Shown here: positions 8,864 through 20,300 of the stretch, piece by piece
Numbering within the stretch: the stretch's first letter is position 1
How the letters are laid out: every line of letters starts with the position of its first letter
Assembly: GCF_020866845.1 (NCBI RefSeq)
Contig: NZ_CP086594.1
Coordinates: forward strand, 1,798,001-1,862,000
Source: Sphingomonas radiodurans
GTDB taxonomy: Bacteria; Pseudomonadota; Alphaproteobacteria; Sphingomonadales; Sphingomonadaceae
DNA: 64,000 nt
Direction of reading: 5' to 3'
Position numbers and translations under genes: made by a program
Notes under the pieces: generated by a model
The model's database searches: none
Told to the model about the DNA's origin: nothing
The model's input: only the letters and a program-made list of their open reading frames with translations

Positions 8864-10078
8864 CTAACGCTGCGCATGGGTGTTGCCGAGCAAGCTGATT
8901 CCGCCGGCGGCCAGCAACAGCACGCTGCCGATCGCCCTGCGATCGCGCCGGCGGATCAGCGCCAGCCCCAGCGTCGCCAGGATCGATACCGGCGCGCCGA
9001 TCTTGCCGGCGCCGGCGCGGGCGGCGACGCGCGCCGTCGTGCGGCTTGCCGCGTAATTCTCGATCAAGCCATTCGAGTCGCGCGTCGCACGGGGCGGGGC
9101 TGCGACGGGAGCGTCGCTGCCAGCGACCGTATCGGCAGCAAAGGCACCGCGCTCGCCGAGCGGGCGCTCGACGCCCGTCGTCGTGTCGCGTGCGGTCTGC
9201 CGCTCGAGCTCGCAATTGAATTCCGCGCCCAGCAGCAAAACGTAGGCAGAAAGGTACAGCCAGGTCAGCAGGACGATCGCGGCGCCGAGCGACCCGTACG
9301 TCGCGTCGTAGCTGCCGAAGTTGGCCACGTAGAGCCCGAACCCGAGCGTCATGATCATCCACCCGACCGACGCGAGCAGCGATCCTGGGCTCAGCCATGT
9401 CCACGTCGCTTGGTCGCGGTTCGGCGCATAGCGATACAGCGTCGCCGCCGCCGCCGCGCCGATCGCAGTCATGATGACGTATGAGAGGATCTTGCTCAGC
9501 ACGAGCAGGAAACCGGGCGCGCCCGGGAACAGCGCTTCCAGTCCGGCCATCGCCGCGATCGTGATCATCGCGAGCAGCGCCAGCACCACCGCGCCGGCGG
9601 TGATGCCCAGCGCGACCAGGTTGAGCTTCACGAAGCCGCGCGTCTCTTCTTCGTCATAGGCGATGTTGAGCGAGGTGATGATCGCCGTCGCGCCCTTCAT
9701 CGCGCCGTAGAAGGCGATGGCGAGCGCGATCAGCAGCCCGAACCCCTTCTTGCCGTCGGCGGTCGAGACGACGTTGGCGAGTTGTTCGCCGATCAGCTTC
9801 GCGACGTCCGTCGGCATCATCGCCGCGAGCGATTGCACGTTCGCCAGCACCGTCTCCGGCGTGGCGACCAGGCCGTAGCTCAGCACGATCGCGCCCAGCA
9901 TCGGCACGATCGCGAGCACCGCGCAAAACGCCACGCCCGATGCGATCAGGCTGATATTGTCCTGCCCCGCCTCGCGCCAGCTGCGCAGCGCGATCTGCTT
10001 CCAGCCCGCGGCCGGAATCGCCATGGGGCTGGCAGCGTCGCGCCCGTGGGTGGCGGCGTCGGGGGCAGGTGGCGACAT
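8864..10078 (-). CDS. YihY/BrkB family inner-membrane protein
   Basis: 404 residues. After about 30 polar residues come the family start region GWKQIALRSWREAGQDNISL and ASGVAFCAVLAIVPMLGAIV, then about six membrane spans including LLGAEFNCELERQT near residue 280, which is characteristic of YihY/BrkB proteins (once misnamed ribonuclease BN). The C-terminus adds a low-complexity cytosolic linker and one more hydrophobic pair. Start ATG 10078 has GCAGGAG about 10 bases upstream; the frame stays open to 10183 without a better start. It is likely one transcription unit with the antiporter. The molecular function of this family is unsettled. Confidence 0.85.
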   Translation of the reverse strand: MSPPAPDAATHGRDAASPMAIPAAGWKQIALRSWREAGQDNISLIASGVAFCAVLAIVPMLGAIVLSYGLVATPETVLANVQSLAAMMPTDVAKLIGEQLANVVSTADGKKGFGLLIALAIAFYGAMKGATAIITSLNIAYDEEETRGFVKLNLVALGITAGAVVLALLAMITIAAMAGLEALFPGAPGFLLVLSKILSYVIMTAIGAAAAATLYRYAPNRDQATWTWLSPGSLLASVGWMIMTLGFGLYVANFGSYDATYGSLGAAIVLLTWLYLSAYVLLLGAEFNCELERQTARDTTTGVERPLGERGAFAADTVAGSDAPVAAPPRATRDSNGLIENYAASRTTARVAARAGAGKIGAPVSILATLGLALIRRRDRRAIGSVLLLAAGGISLLGNTHAQR

Positions 10079-10294
10079 GTCGTTGGAACTCCTGCCAAGC
10101 GAACAAGCATCGGGAACGGACGTTCCCTTCGATATGCTCGCCAAATGGGCGTTCGTGGGGGCACGGAATTGTCGCTGTCGCAAAGATGATCGGTGATTGC
10201 GCCGTTGGGCCCCGCCAATGGCGGAATCCGAGTGTCGCTCGGCTATGGTTTGCCGCCGCGAATCCCCGTTTTCCCCCGGTTCGGGGCAAGGAAA

Positions 10295-11191
10295 CTAGCG
10301 TGCCGCCACGCCGCTGAACTTGTCGTCGCGGCGGCGGCCGACCATCATCCCGCGTTCGAGCCGAGCGCACAGCGCGGCGTAATAATCGGTAAGGAAATCA
10401 AGGTCGTCGTCGTCGTCGGCAAGTCCTGCCTTGGCGCGGATCGTCGCCGCGACGGTCGCGATCGCATCAGGGCGGCCCATGCGCAGCACATCCTCCAGCG
10501 TCTGCAGCTCGTAAATCCCATAAAGCGCCAGCGCCGACTCTGAGAACGTCCGCCGCGGCCCGTCATTTTTTGCCGCCAAATCAACGCTTAGCGACGCGCG
10601 CGCGTCATTCACCACCCAGGTGCCGGCAACAAGATCGCCGACGCGCAACCGATCGCGGTTGAACAGCGGGAACAGGAAGAAGATGCCGCTCCACAGCAGC
10701 GCGAACAGGATCAGGAATCCGTCCGCCGCGCCGCTCGCCGCCTGCGTTCCGAGGAACGACAGCGGCAGGAAAATCTCGATCTCGCGCAAGGCGTTACGCG
10801 CGATCACCGCAGCGCCGGTCAGCCGGGCGCCGTCCCGCGCGATCACGCGCAGCCGCATCGCGCGCTTGCCGGGCGTGGCGCCGCGACGGCCCATCTCGAA
10901 CAGGATGAACCATCCGTTGCGCAATACGAACAGCCCCAGCATCCACACGATTCCAAGCAGTTGCGACTGCTGGCCCTGCGCGATGCCGCCGCCGCGACTG
11001 AGAGAGAAGATGATGATGGTCGCGGTGATCATCACCGTGCCGATCAGCAGCCAGTCGAGCAGGAACGCGCTGGCGCGGGCGGTCGCACTGCCGAGTTCGA
11101 GCCGCAGATCGACACCTTCGGGCGTGACGAAACTGCGGCGCAGCGACAGCGGTGCCGCCACCGCGGCCTTAGCGCGAAACGGCCAGCGCAT
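10295..11191 (-). CDS. RDD family membrane protein
   Basis: 298 residues. The N-terminal half contains the RDD pattern (Arg in ATARASAFLLDWLLIG and Asp-Asp-like residues further on), TPGKRAMRLRVIARDG, and at least three membrane segments. The C-terminal third is cytosolic and acidic (ADDDDDLDFL). The start at 11191 lies inside the end of the SpoIIM-like gene, giving a 23-bp overlap. It closes the six-gene MoxR/DUF58 block on this strand. RDD proteins are often transporters or membrane anchors, and here the genomic company suggests part of a membrane complex. Exact role unknown. Confidence 0.8.
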   Translation of the reverse strand: MRWPFRAKAAVAAPLSLRRSFVTPEGVDLRLELGSATARASAFLLDWLLIGTVMITATIIIFSLSRGGGIAQGQQSQLLGIVWMLGLFVLRNGWFILFEMGRRGATPGKRAMRLRVIARDGARLTGAAVIARNALREIEIFLPLSFLGTQAASGAADGFLILFALLWSGIFFLFPLFNRDRLRVGDLVAGTWVVNDARASLSVDLAAKNDGPRRTFSESALALYGIYELQTLEDVLRMGRPDAIATVAATIRAKAGLADDDDDLDFLTDYYAALCARLERGMMVGRRRDDKFSGVAAR

Positions 11192-12206
11192 CGCCTGCCT
11201 CCGCTCGCCGCGGCAGGTAGAAATACGCAAGCCAGCCGATAAGTGCGGCGATCCCAATGCCGTAGCGCAGCGCGTCGCCTTGCACTGTCTGCCGACCGAT
11301 CCCTTCCAGCACGCCGGCAATAAATAACATAGCGACCACACCCGCCATCGCCACCGCTGCGCTCCGCCCCGCAACCACCGCAGCGTCGGCGCGCGCACGG
11401 CGGCCCGGGAAGGCCACCGCCGTGCCGATCCGCACCCCCGCCGCCGCGGCGAGCGTGACCGCGAACAATTCGGTCGTTCCATGGATCGTTAGCCAGCCGG
11501 CAAAGCCCGTGCCCAGCCCCTTGTCGACGAACACCGCCACCATCGCGCCGAGGCTGAGGCCGTTGTAAGCGACGAGTAGTAATGTCGGAATTGCGAAGGC
11601 GAAGCCGAGCGCAAAAGCGAAGATCGCAACCTGGCTGTTGTGGGTGAACAGGAAGGTCGCGAACGCCGCCAGCATCCCTTCGCGCTGCTCGCCATAGATC
11701 GTCGCGCGCAGCATCTCGGCGCTGGCGGTGGGATCGCGCCCGCTCGACATGGCGCCCGGCACGATCGCGTAGAACCACGCGGGATCACTACGCACGAGGA
11801 AGAAGCCGGCCAGTCCGGCCGCGGCGAGCAACGCAAAGCAGAACAATGTCTCTTTCCACATCGCTTGTACCGCACGCGGCCAGCCAGTGACGAAGAAGCG
11901 TGCGAGCTGCTGCCACAGCGAGGTCTGGACGCCGTAAAGCTGGAAATAGGCGCGCGTACATAGCCGTTCGAGATAGGTCGCGAGACTGCGGTCGAGCGAC
12001 GTTTCGCGCACCACCGACAGCGAGGACAGCGCGGTGCGGTAGAGCGAGGGCAGCGCGAGGAGATCGTCATCGTCGAGTGCGCGGACCGAGCGCTTTTCCA
12101 TTTGCGTGACGATTCGTTCGAGCCGCGCCCAGTCGGCGGCGTGCGCGGCGCGGAAGCGGCTGGCGTTGACGAGTGGCGCGGTCGGGATGATTTCTGAAGC
12201 GCTCAC
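11169..12206 (-). CDS. Stage II sporulation protein M (SpoIIM)-like membrane protein
   Basis: 345 residues. The N-terminal 100 residues are helical and charged (LDDDDLLALPSLYRTALS), followed by several membrane spans with THNSQVAIFAFALGFAFAIP and IHGTTELFAVTLAAAAGVRIG, the SpoIIM/DUF95-like signature. SpoIIM takes part in peptidoglycan degradation during engulfment in Bacillus; this organism shows no other sporulation gene here, so a different role is likely. It overlaps DUF58 by 4 bp upstream and RDD by 23 bp downstream, so it is translationally coupled to both. The family call is confident; the function is not. Confidence 0.8.
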   Translation of the reverse strand: MSASEIIPTAPLVNASRFRAAHAADWARLERIVTQMEKRSVRALDDDDLLALPSLYRTALSSLSVVRETSLDRSLATYLERLCTRAYFQLYGVQTSLWQQLARFFVTGWPRAVQAMWKETLFCFALLAAAGLAGFFLVRSDPAWFYAIVPGAMSSGRDPTASAEMLRATIYGEQREGMLAAFATFLFTHNSQVAIFAFALGFAFAIPTLLLVAYNGLSLGAMVAVFVDKGLGTGFAGWLTIHGTTELFAVTLAAAAGVRIGTAVAFPGRRARADAAVVAGRSAAVAMAGVVAMLFIAGVLEGIGRQTVQGDALRYGIGIAALIGWLAYFYLPRRAEAGDALAVSR

Positions 12207-13516
12207 AGCAGGTTGCGCCGCTTGAGATCGACATAGCCGTCGACCAGCCGTGTCGCGACTTCGTCGTGCGGGCTTTCGATCACGTGCGCGCCGAGATGCC
12301 GCAGCCGGGTGAGCACCATCAGCCGATCGCGCAGCAGCGCGGCGGCGGTGACGGCTCTGGTCACATCCTCGGTGGTCGCGGGGGCGCGGTCCAGGATCGC
12401 TTCGAGCTCCTCGTCGCGCAGGACGACGACGAGCAGCAGATGCGTCTCCAGCAGCCGCCCGGTCGCGCGGACCATGAATTCGGCGGCGGTGAGATCGGTG
12501 AATTCGGTGAACAGCACGATCATCGAGCGCCGCGTGAGCTTCGCCGCCATGCTGGTGAGCGCATAGGTGTAGTTGGTCTCCTCGCCGCTATAGTCGATCC
12601 TGGCGGCGAGCCGCTGCAGCGCCCCGAACGCCGTGGCCCCGGCGACGAAACCGCTCGCAAGGCGCGGCCGCGAATCGAACGCGTGGAGCGAAACGCGATC
12701 GCCAAGCTTCAGCGCGATCCAGGCAGTCAGCAGCATCGCCGAGACAACACGATCAAGCCGGCTACCCCCCCCCACCGGCTCCGACATCTGCCGCCCCGAA
12801 TCGATCGCGAAGACGATCTGGTTGTTGCGCTCGGTACGGAATTCCTTGGCGTGCAACTTGATGTGGCGAGCCGACTGCCGCCAGTCGATCGCACGGCGAT
12901 CCATGCCGCCGCGGAACTCGACCAACGCATCGAAATCGGCGCCGTCGCCGCGCTCGATCTGCGCCATCAGGCCATTGAGCGCGTGACGCTGGAAGATCCG
13001 CGCGCCGCGTTCGTGGACGAGGCTGATATCGGGGATGATGGCGCACTCGGCTTCGATCGGCACGATCTGCTGCTTCCAGGCGAGCCCGAGGGTGCCGGGC
13101 CAGCGCAGCCACAGGCGGTCGAGCCGTGCTGTGCCGCGGCGTGCGGCGCGAAAGGCGATGGCGCGATGCCCGCTGCCAGCAGCGAGTGCGAGCCATTCGA
13201 TCTTGGGATCGACGCGCGCGAGCAGGCCGTTGCCGCCGATCGCGAACGCCACGCGGCGCGGTGCGGCGCCGGTGATGCGGATGTGCAGCGTAGCGGAAAA
13301 CTCACTTCCGACACCGGCCGCGCGTGGCAGCATGAGCCGCGCGCTCGCCTGACCCGGCCGCGCGCCGCGCAAGCCGTCGATGAAAGTCGCGACCAGCACC
13401 GCCGCGGGCCAGGCGAGCGCGACATACCAGCGCGCCGGGAACGCGAGCGCCAGCAACAGAACCGCGGGCAGCCCGGCCAGCAGCGTGAGGATCGCGGTGC
13501 GCGTGGGATAGATCAT
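12203..13516 (-). CDS. DUF58 domain protein (vWA-like)
   Basis: 437 residues. Two hydrophobic segments at the N-terminus (residues 1-45) anchor it in the membrane. The DUF58 core is clear: DFDALVEFRGGMDRRAIDW, then QSARHIKLHAKEFRTE and VFAIDSGRQMSEP, where Asp-x-Ser-Gly resembles a metal-ion adhesion site of von Willebrand A domains. DUF58 proteins are usual partners of MoxR AAA ATPases. The gene lies 8 bp from the MoxR gene and overlaps the SpoIIM-like gene by 4 bp. It is probably the substrate or scaffold on which the MoxR chaperone acts. Confidence 0.88.
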   Translation of the reverse strand: MIYPTRTAILTLLAGLPAVLLLALAFPARWYVALAWPAAVLVATFIDGLRGARPGQASARLMLPRAAGVGSEFSATLHIRITGAAPRRVAFAIGGNGLLARVDPKIEWLALAAGSGHRAIAFRAARRGTARLDRLWLRWPGTLGLAWKQQIVPIEAECAIIPDISLVHERGARIFQRHALNGLMAQIERGDGADFDALVEFRGGMDRRAIDWRQSARHIKLHAKEFRTERNNQIVFAIDSGRQMSEPVGGGSRLDRVVSAMLLTAWIALKLGDRVSLHAFDSRPRLASGFVAGATAFGALQRLAARIDYSGEETNYTYALTSMAAKLTRRSMIVLFTEFTDLTAAEFMVRATGRLLETHLLLVVVLRDEELEAILDRAPATTEDVTRAVTAAALLRDRLMVLTRLRHLGAHVIESPHDEVATRLVDGYVDLKRRNLL

Positions 13517-13524
13517 GCGGGCGA

Positions 13525-14483
<959 letters not shown>

Positions 14484-14487
<4 letters not shown>

Positions 14488-15740
14488 CTCTCCATCTTGG
14501 TGGCTTGCCAGGCGTGCAGCGCACGCGCGGCGCGCAGCAGCGCGGGTCGGTCGGTTGCCTGTTCGGCGTCGCGCATCAGCGGCGAGAAGGGCGCGGCGCC
14601 ACCGAGCGAATCGAGATAGCTGACGAGCGCCGCATCGTGCAGCCGCGGCGGAGCGCCGAAGACGCGCGCGGCGCGATCGCGAACCACCGCGGCGTAACGC
14701 GCACCCATCCCGGCCTCGCGCCCGGCACGGCGGACGAGCGCCGCGCTGTTGTCGACCAGTACCGCCTTGCCATAAGCGATCGCGCGCTCGCGCGGCGCGA
14801 TCGGGCCGAAGCGCGCGAGCGCGTTCAACCCCACAAGCAGCAGCGCCGCCGCGAGCGTGATCGTGACCGCGAGGAACGGTGGCTCGAAGGCGAGCTTGAG
14901 CGGGCTTTGCGCATGGCCAAAGCCGTTGAACGAGACGTCGAAGGCAATGCCCTTCGTCGGTCGTTCATCGAGGGCGTCGAGCATCGCCAATGCCGCCGCG
15001 GCCTGGGCGGCCGTCCGCAGCCCGCGATTGCTGATCAGATCCGGATCCGCAAGCACGTACCGCTGCGCGTCGCCGAGCCGCGCCAGCACGATGCCACCAT
15101 TCCCATCTGTGACGAGTGGGCGGAGGACGAGTGGTTCTGTTTCCTCTTCGTCTTCGTCCGGTTCAGGCGCCGTGATGCCAGTGATGACCTGCAGGATGCG
15201 CGGGCTGCGGAGCGCGACGGCGGGGGGCAGGCCGACGGTGACCAGCTTGCGATCGGCCATGCGTTCACGCCGCATCGTGAAGCGTACGCCGGGGGCGAGG
15301 ACGCCGATCGGTTCGGCCAGCGGCAGCAGGCCGATGCGCTGCACCCAGCCTGCGTGCTCGGGATCGGCCTTCGTCTGCCATTTCGGAAGCACGAACAGGG
15401 TGGGCTTATAATCACGGTCCTGCAGCGCGGCGGTAATGTTCGTGGCGCCGCTTTCGGGCGTGACGACGAGCAGATCTGCCGTGTTGAACAAATGCGGATC
15501 GCGCACGATCCGCGGGTTGCGCCCGGTCGCCTCGGCCAGTTCGACCAGCGCGCGATAGCCGGTTGCGGCATTCGACAGGGCATGCGCGCCGCCATTCTGA
15601 CCCGAGCGCAAATCCGGTGCGTAGGCGCCCAGCACGAGCATCCCTGCGAAGCCGATGATGCCGAATGCCAATAACAGCGCGACGGTGCGTGCGCTGAACA
15701 GCGCGTCTTCCTGACGATCGGGCCTGTCGGTGGCGCTCAT
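14484..15740 (-). CDS. DUF4350 domain membrane-anchored protein
   Basis: 418 residues starting at ATG 15740, whose bases overlap the stop of the DUF4129 gene (ATGA). The frame is open 19 codons further upstream inside that gene. A membrane span ([20 protein letters not shown]) lies near residues 15-40, a large domain with the DUF4350 pattern ([27 protein letters not shown]) follows, and a second membrane span comes near residue 310 ([20 protein letters not shown]). The fold is thought to resemble glutamine amidotransferase-like domains. It sits between DUF4129 and MoxR in an overlapping gene chain. Function unknown. Confidence 0.78.
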
Positions 15741-16438
15741 CCGCGCCACGCCTGCGGAAGCGCGAATTCGGTGTAGGCGGCACGGCACCGGCCCCAATCA
15801 TCGGCATCGACCGGCGCGCCGCCGAACAGGCTACGCTCGACGACGGCGGCGAGCCCCGCGAACAGCCCGCGTGGCGCGTCTGGAATGGCATCGGCGCGGG
15901 CGATGTCGCGGCTGGTGAGCGCCGGACGCACCAGGCGGGGACGGCGGCTTGCGATGTCCTCGACGCTGCGAAGCAGGATATGGTGGATCGCCTCGCCGTA
16001 GCGCCCCTCCGCCGCCAGCCGATCGGCCTCGTCGAGCCAGCGCCGTGCTGGGGCCGCGTCGGGTGCCCAGTCGGCGGGGGTTTCGGTGTCGTCCGTCGCG
16101 AGCGCGGTCGCGCGGCGGCGGCGCGGCAGCCGCCATTCACCGCTGCGCACCCGCGTCCAGATCATCCATGCAACGAGCACGGCGAGTGCGGTGATCATCG
16201 CCCAAAGCGCGATGCGCGCATAGGGCGCCTCGGGCATCAGGCCGGAGATCCAGCGAATCAGCCGGCCGATCGGCGAGAGCGCCCATTGCAGCCACTCGCC
16301 AAGCGCCTTGAGCCAAGCCGGCGGTGGTGCGGGCGGGGTAGCGGGCGGCAGAATGAACTGCACCTCGCCGCCCTCGCGCAGCGCGCGATGCGCCGCGGTT
16401 AGCCGCTCGTCGAGGGCACCAGGCGCCGCTTCAGCCAT
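15737..16438 (-). CDS. DUF4129 domain protein
   Basis: 233 residues. One membrane span (IALWAMITALAVLVAWMIW) near residues 75-95 is followed by a cytosolic C-terminal domain with LDEADRLAAEGRYGEAIHH and RPALTSRDIARA, the DUF4129 pattern. In many bacteria this domain is fused to or encoded next to a transglutaminase-like protein and DUF58/MoxR; no transglutaminase domain is seen here. It is the first gene of the minus-strand block, with about 110 bp to the divergent membrane-protein gene, so the block promoter should lie in that gap. The role is inferred only from partners. Confidence 0.78.
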   Translation of the reverse strand: MAEAAPGALDERLTAAHRALREGGEVQFILPPATPPAPPPAWLKALGEWLQWALSPIGRLIRWISGLMPEAPYARIALWAMITALAVLVAWMIWTRVRSGEWRLPRRRRATALATDDTETPADWAPDAAPARRWLDEADRLAAEGRYGEAIHHILLRSVEDIASRRPRLVRPALTSRDIARADAIPDAPRGLFAGLAAVVERSLFGGAPVDADDWGRCRAAYTEFALPQAWRG

Positions 16439-16547
16439 TCGTTCGTGCTTCCCCCGAGCGCCCGGATCAATCCTAGCCGCGGGATGGGTGACAAGGCTAT
16501 CGATTTACGACAACAATTGCCGACAGGTGGCAAGCAGGGGCGGCGAG

Positions 16548-17324
16548 ATGGCAACGAAGGGGCAGGCCGGCGAGTCGCTCGCAATCGGAGCGGTGCTGGG
16601 ACGGGCGTTCGGGGTGATGCGCGGTAATCCGCTCACCGTGTTCGGCATTGCCTTCCTGCTGGGTGCCTTGCCGCAGGGGATCCTCGGGTATGCTGTCCGC
16701 GCCGAGGCGACGTCGCCTGATCCGGCCGCGCAGGCGGGGCTGGTTGGTCTCTACATGGGATATGGCCTCGTCGTGCTTTTGTGCAGTGCGCTGGCGCAGA
16801 GCGCTTTGGTGCGCGCAAGCAGCGCGTATCTCGAGGGGCGATCAGCCTCGATCGGCGAATCGCTGTCGGTCGGCCTTGCCAAGGTGCTGCCGGTGATTGG
16901 TGTCTCGATCTTGTTGTCGCTGGGGCTGATGGTCGGATTTTTGCTGCTCTTTGTCCCTGCGATCATCCTCGCGCTGATGTGGATCGTGGCCATCCCCGCG
17001 CTGGTGGAGGAGAATACCGGCGTGATCGGCGCATTCGGACGAAGCCGTTATCTCACCAAGGGATCGCGGTGGCAGATCTTCGCGCTGATGATCGTGCTGC
17101 TGGTGATCATCTGGCTCGTTGCGCTGCTGGCGTTCATTCCGGGCGCGATCCTGGGTTTGGGTGTGGTTGCGGCGGCGGTTTCACCGGCGGCCACGGTGCT
17201 CTCGCTTGTCACCACGACCGTGACCACGGCGCTGTCGTCCACGCTGATCACCACCCTCTATTTCGCGCTGCGCGAGCGGCAGGATGGGCCGCAGGCGGCG
17301 CAGCTTGCGGACGTGTTCGCCTGA
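16548..17324 (+). CDS. Polytopic membrane protein of unknown function
   Basis: 258 residues with about six hydrophobic segments, for example VFGIAFLLGALPQGILGYAV, a run near residues 125-150 and another near 185-215. It resembles the membrane domain found in proteins annotated as glycerophosphoryl-diester phosphodiesterase membrane-domain or DUF7544-like; no catalytic residues are seen. ATG 16548 is preceded by AGGGG at a suitable distance. The gene is divergent from the DUF4129-to-RDD block and may share its control region. It ends 7 bp before the RND permease gene coming from the other strand. Assignment is at family level only. Confidence 0.65.
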   Translation: MATKGQAGESLAIGAVLGRAFGVMRGNPLTVFGIAFLLGALPQGILGYAVRAEATSPDPAAQAGLVGLYMGYGLVVLLCSALAQSALVRASSAYLEGRSASIGESLSVGLAKVLPVIGVSILLSLGLMVGFLLLFVPAIILALMWIVAIPALVEENTGVIGAFGRSRYLTKGSRWQIFALMIVLLVIIWLVALLAFIPGAILGLGVVAAAVSPAATVLSLVTTTVTTALSSTLITTLYFALRERQDGPQAAQLADVFA

Positions 17325-17331
17325 AGCCGGA

Positions 17332-20300
17332 TCAGGCGGGCTGACCCGCCTCCATCTCCGCGACGAGCCGGCGCCCGATGATGTTGGGCGAGGCGGCACG
17401 GCGGGCGAGCAGGCGGTAGAGAACGGGGATCAGGAACAGCGTGATCGCGGTGGCGATCGAGACGCCGGCGACGATCACCACGCCGATCGCGCTGCGCGCA
17501 CCCGCGCCGGCGCCGTGGCTGAGCGCAAGCGGGACAGCGCCGAAGACGGTGGCGATCGACGTCATCAAGATCGGGCGCAGGCGGCGAGTGGAGGCTTCGC
17601 GAATCGCGGCATCGAGCGTTTGGCCGTCGTCGCGCAATTGATTGGCATATTCGACGATCAGGATGCCGTTCTTCGCCGCGAGCCCGACCAGCATGACGAT
17701 GCCGATCTGGCTGAACAGGTTGAGCGTCATCCCCGCGAGCCATAGCCCGATCACGCCGCCGCCGGCCGCCAGCGGCACCGTGGCGATGATCACCGCGGGG
17801 TGGACGAAGCTTTCAAACTGCGCGGCGAGCAGCAGGTAAATGATGACCACGGTGATGCCGAACACCAGCCAGATGGCATTGCCGGTCTGCTTGAGCGACT
17901 GGCTCTCGCCACGATAACCAATCGCCTGGACTTCGGGCGATCGGCGCGCGAGATCTTCAAGGAACGCGAGCGCCTCGCCAAGCGAATAACCAGGTGCCAG
18001 GCCACCCTGCAGCGTGATCGCGCGCATCTTGTTGAACCGGCCAAGCTCGCGTGCGGCGGCTGCTTCGCGCACGTTTACGAGGTTCGACAGCGGCACGAGA
18101 TCGCCCGAACGCGCGCGAACATAGACGCTGGCGAGCCGCGATTCGTCGTTGCGATCGGCCGCGCCGGCTTGCACCATCACGCGGTATTCCTCGCCACGAT
18201 CGACATAGGTCGAAACGCGGCGCGATCCCATGGCGGTCTGCAATGCCTGGCTTACATCGTCGACCGAAACGCCGAGATCGCCGGCTCGGTTCGCATCGAC
18301 GTCGATCAGCAATTGCGGCTTGGATTCGACATAGTCGGCGTCGAGGTTGACGAGGCCGGGATTGTCGCGCGAGGCGGCCAGGATGCGATCACGCGCGCGG
18401 GCGAGATCGGCGTAGGTCGCGCCAGCGATAACGAAGGCCACCGGCTGGCCGCGCCCGCGGCCGAGCGAGGAGCGGACGTTGGCGTTGCCGCGGACGCCCG
18501 GGACGTCCTGAAGCTTAGCGGTGATCTTGCGGGCGACATCCTGCGATTCCTGGCTGCGTTCCTCCCACGGCTTGAGAAAAACGGTCATGCTCGAGGCGTT
18601 GAAATCTTCCGACAGGCCGTTGGTGACGGGAAGTCGGGAATTGAAGCCACGGATCGGCGCCTCTTTCGCGGCGAGCTCGGCGACCTTCGCTTCGACCTGT
18701 ATGGCGTAGCGGTCGAGTTCGGCGAAGCTGGTGCCTTCGGGCGCATTCACGCGCACTTCGATGACGCCCGTGTCTTCCGGCGGCACGAGTTCGCCGGCAA
18801 GCCCCACGAAAAGAAACGCGCAGCCGGCGAGGAATGTGGTGACGCCTGCGAGCACGGGAAGCGGATGTGTGAGCGCGCGTCCGAGCGCGCGACCATAGCC
18901 GTGCTCGAGCCGGCCGAAACCGCGCTCGATCCGCTGCGTGAACTTGCCGCTCTCTTCCTGCTTGAGCAGCTTCGACGACAGCATCGGCACGAGCGTGAGC
19001 GCCAGCACGCCCGACAGCGAGATCGAGGCGATCATCGCCACGGCAAGCTCGCGGAACAGCAGCCCGGTCTGCCCCGTGATGAACATCACCGGCACGAACA
19101 CCGCGCAGACCACCGCCGTGGTGGCAACGACCGCGAAGCCTACCTCGCGCGTGCCGCGGAAGGCGGCCACGAGCGGCGTCTCGCCGGCCATGATGCGGTG
19201 ATGGATGTTCTCCAGCACCACGATCGCGTCATCGACCACCAAGCCGATCGCCAGCACCAGCGCGAGCAACGTCAGCAGGTTGATCGAATAGCCGAACGCC
19301 CACAACACCGCGAACGTACCGAGCAGGCAGATCGGCACCGTGATCGCGGGAATGATCGTCGCGCGCCAGCTGCCGAGGAAGAGGAAGATGACGATCACGA
19401 CGAGGATTACGGCTTCGACGAGTGTACGCCACACTTCCTTGATCGCGCGATCGATGAAGAGCGAATTGTCCGAGCCCATCGTCAGCGAAACGCCTGGCGG
19501 CAGATCCTTCCGCGCGGCGGCGATCACTGCCTTCACGTTGTTGGCGACTTCGAGCGTGTTGGCGCCGGACTGACGCACGATGCCCAGGCCGAGCGCTGTC
19601 TGCTGCTGGAAGCGGAAGGCGCTGTAGGGGTTCTCGGCGCCGCGTTCGACCTTGGCGATGTCGCCGAGCCGGACGAGATAGCCGTCGACGCCGCGCCCGA
19701 TCACGAGGCCGCCGAAGGTTTCCGGGCTGGCGAATGCGCGATCGACCCGCAGCGACACGTTTTGCGCGGAGGATTCGATCCGCCCGGCGGGCAGCTCGAC
19801 GTTCTGGCGGCGGAGTGCATCCTCGACATCGCGTGGCGTCAGGCGGAACGCCGCGAGCCGGCCGAGGTCGAGCCATACGCGCATCGACGGCCGCGCCTGG
19901 CCGGTGAACTGGACCTGCGCGACGCCGTCGATGGTGGAGAAGCGATCGACCAACGCGCGCTCGACATAATCGGATAGCGCGATCTTGTCCCACGACGGCG
20001 CCTGTACGACGATATACATGATCGGCTGCGCATCGGCATCGACCTTGCGCACCTCGGGCGGCAGCGCTTCATCCGGCAAATCGGCGAGGGCGCCGGAGAC
20101 GCGATCACGCACGTCGTTTGCGGCCGCGTCGATGTCTCGCGTGGGACGGAATTCGATCGTGATATCGGAGCGACCGTCGGTCGAGCGCGAGGACAGCGTC
20201 TCGATCCCTTCGACGCCGGCGAGGCGCTCTTCGAGCGGTTGGGTGACCCGGCTTTCAACGACCGTCGCGGCGGCACCTACATACGTCGTGGAGACAGAAA

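Noticed and set aside
17800..19977. Plus-strand frame of 725 codons
   Set aside because: Antisense to the RND permease, whose motifs are complete on the minus strand.
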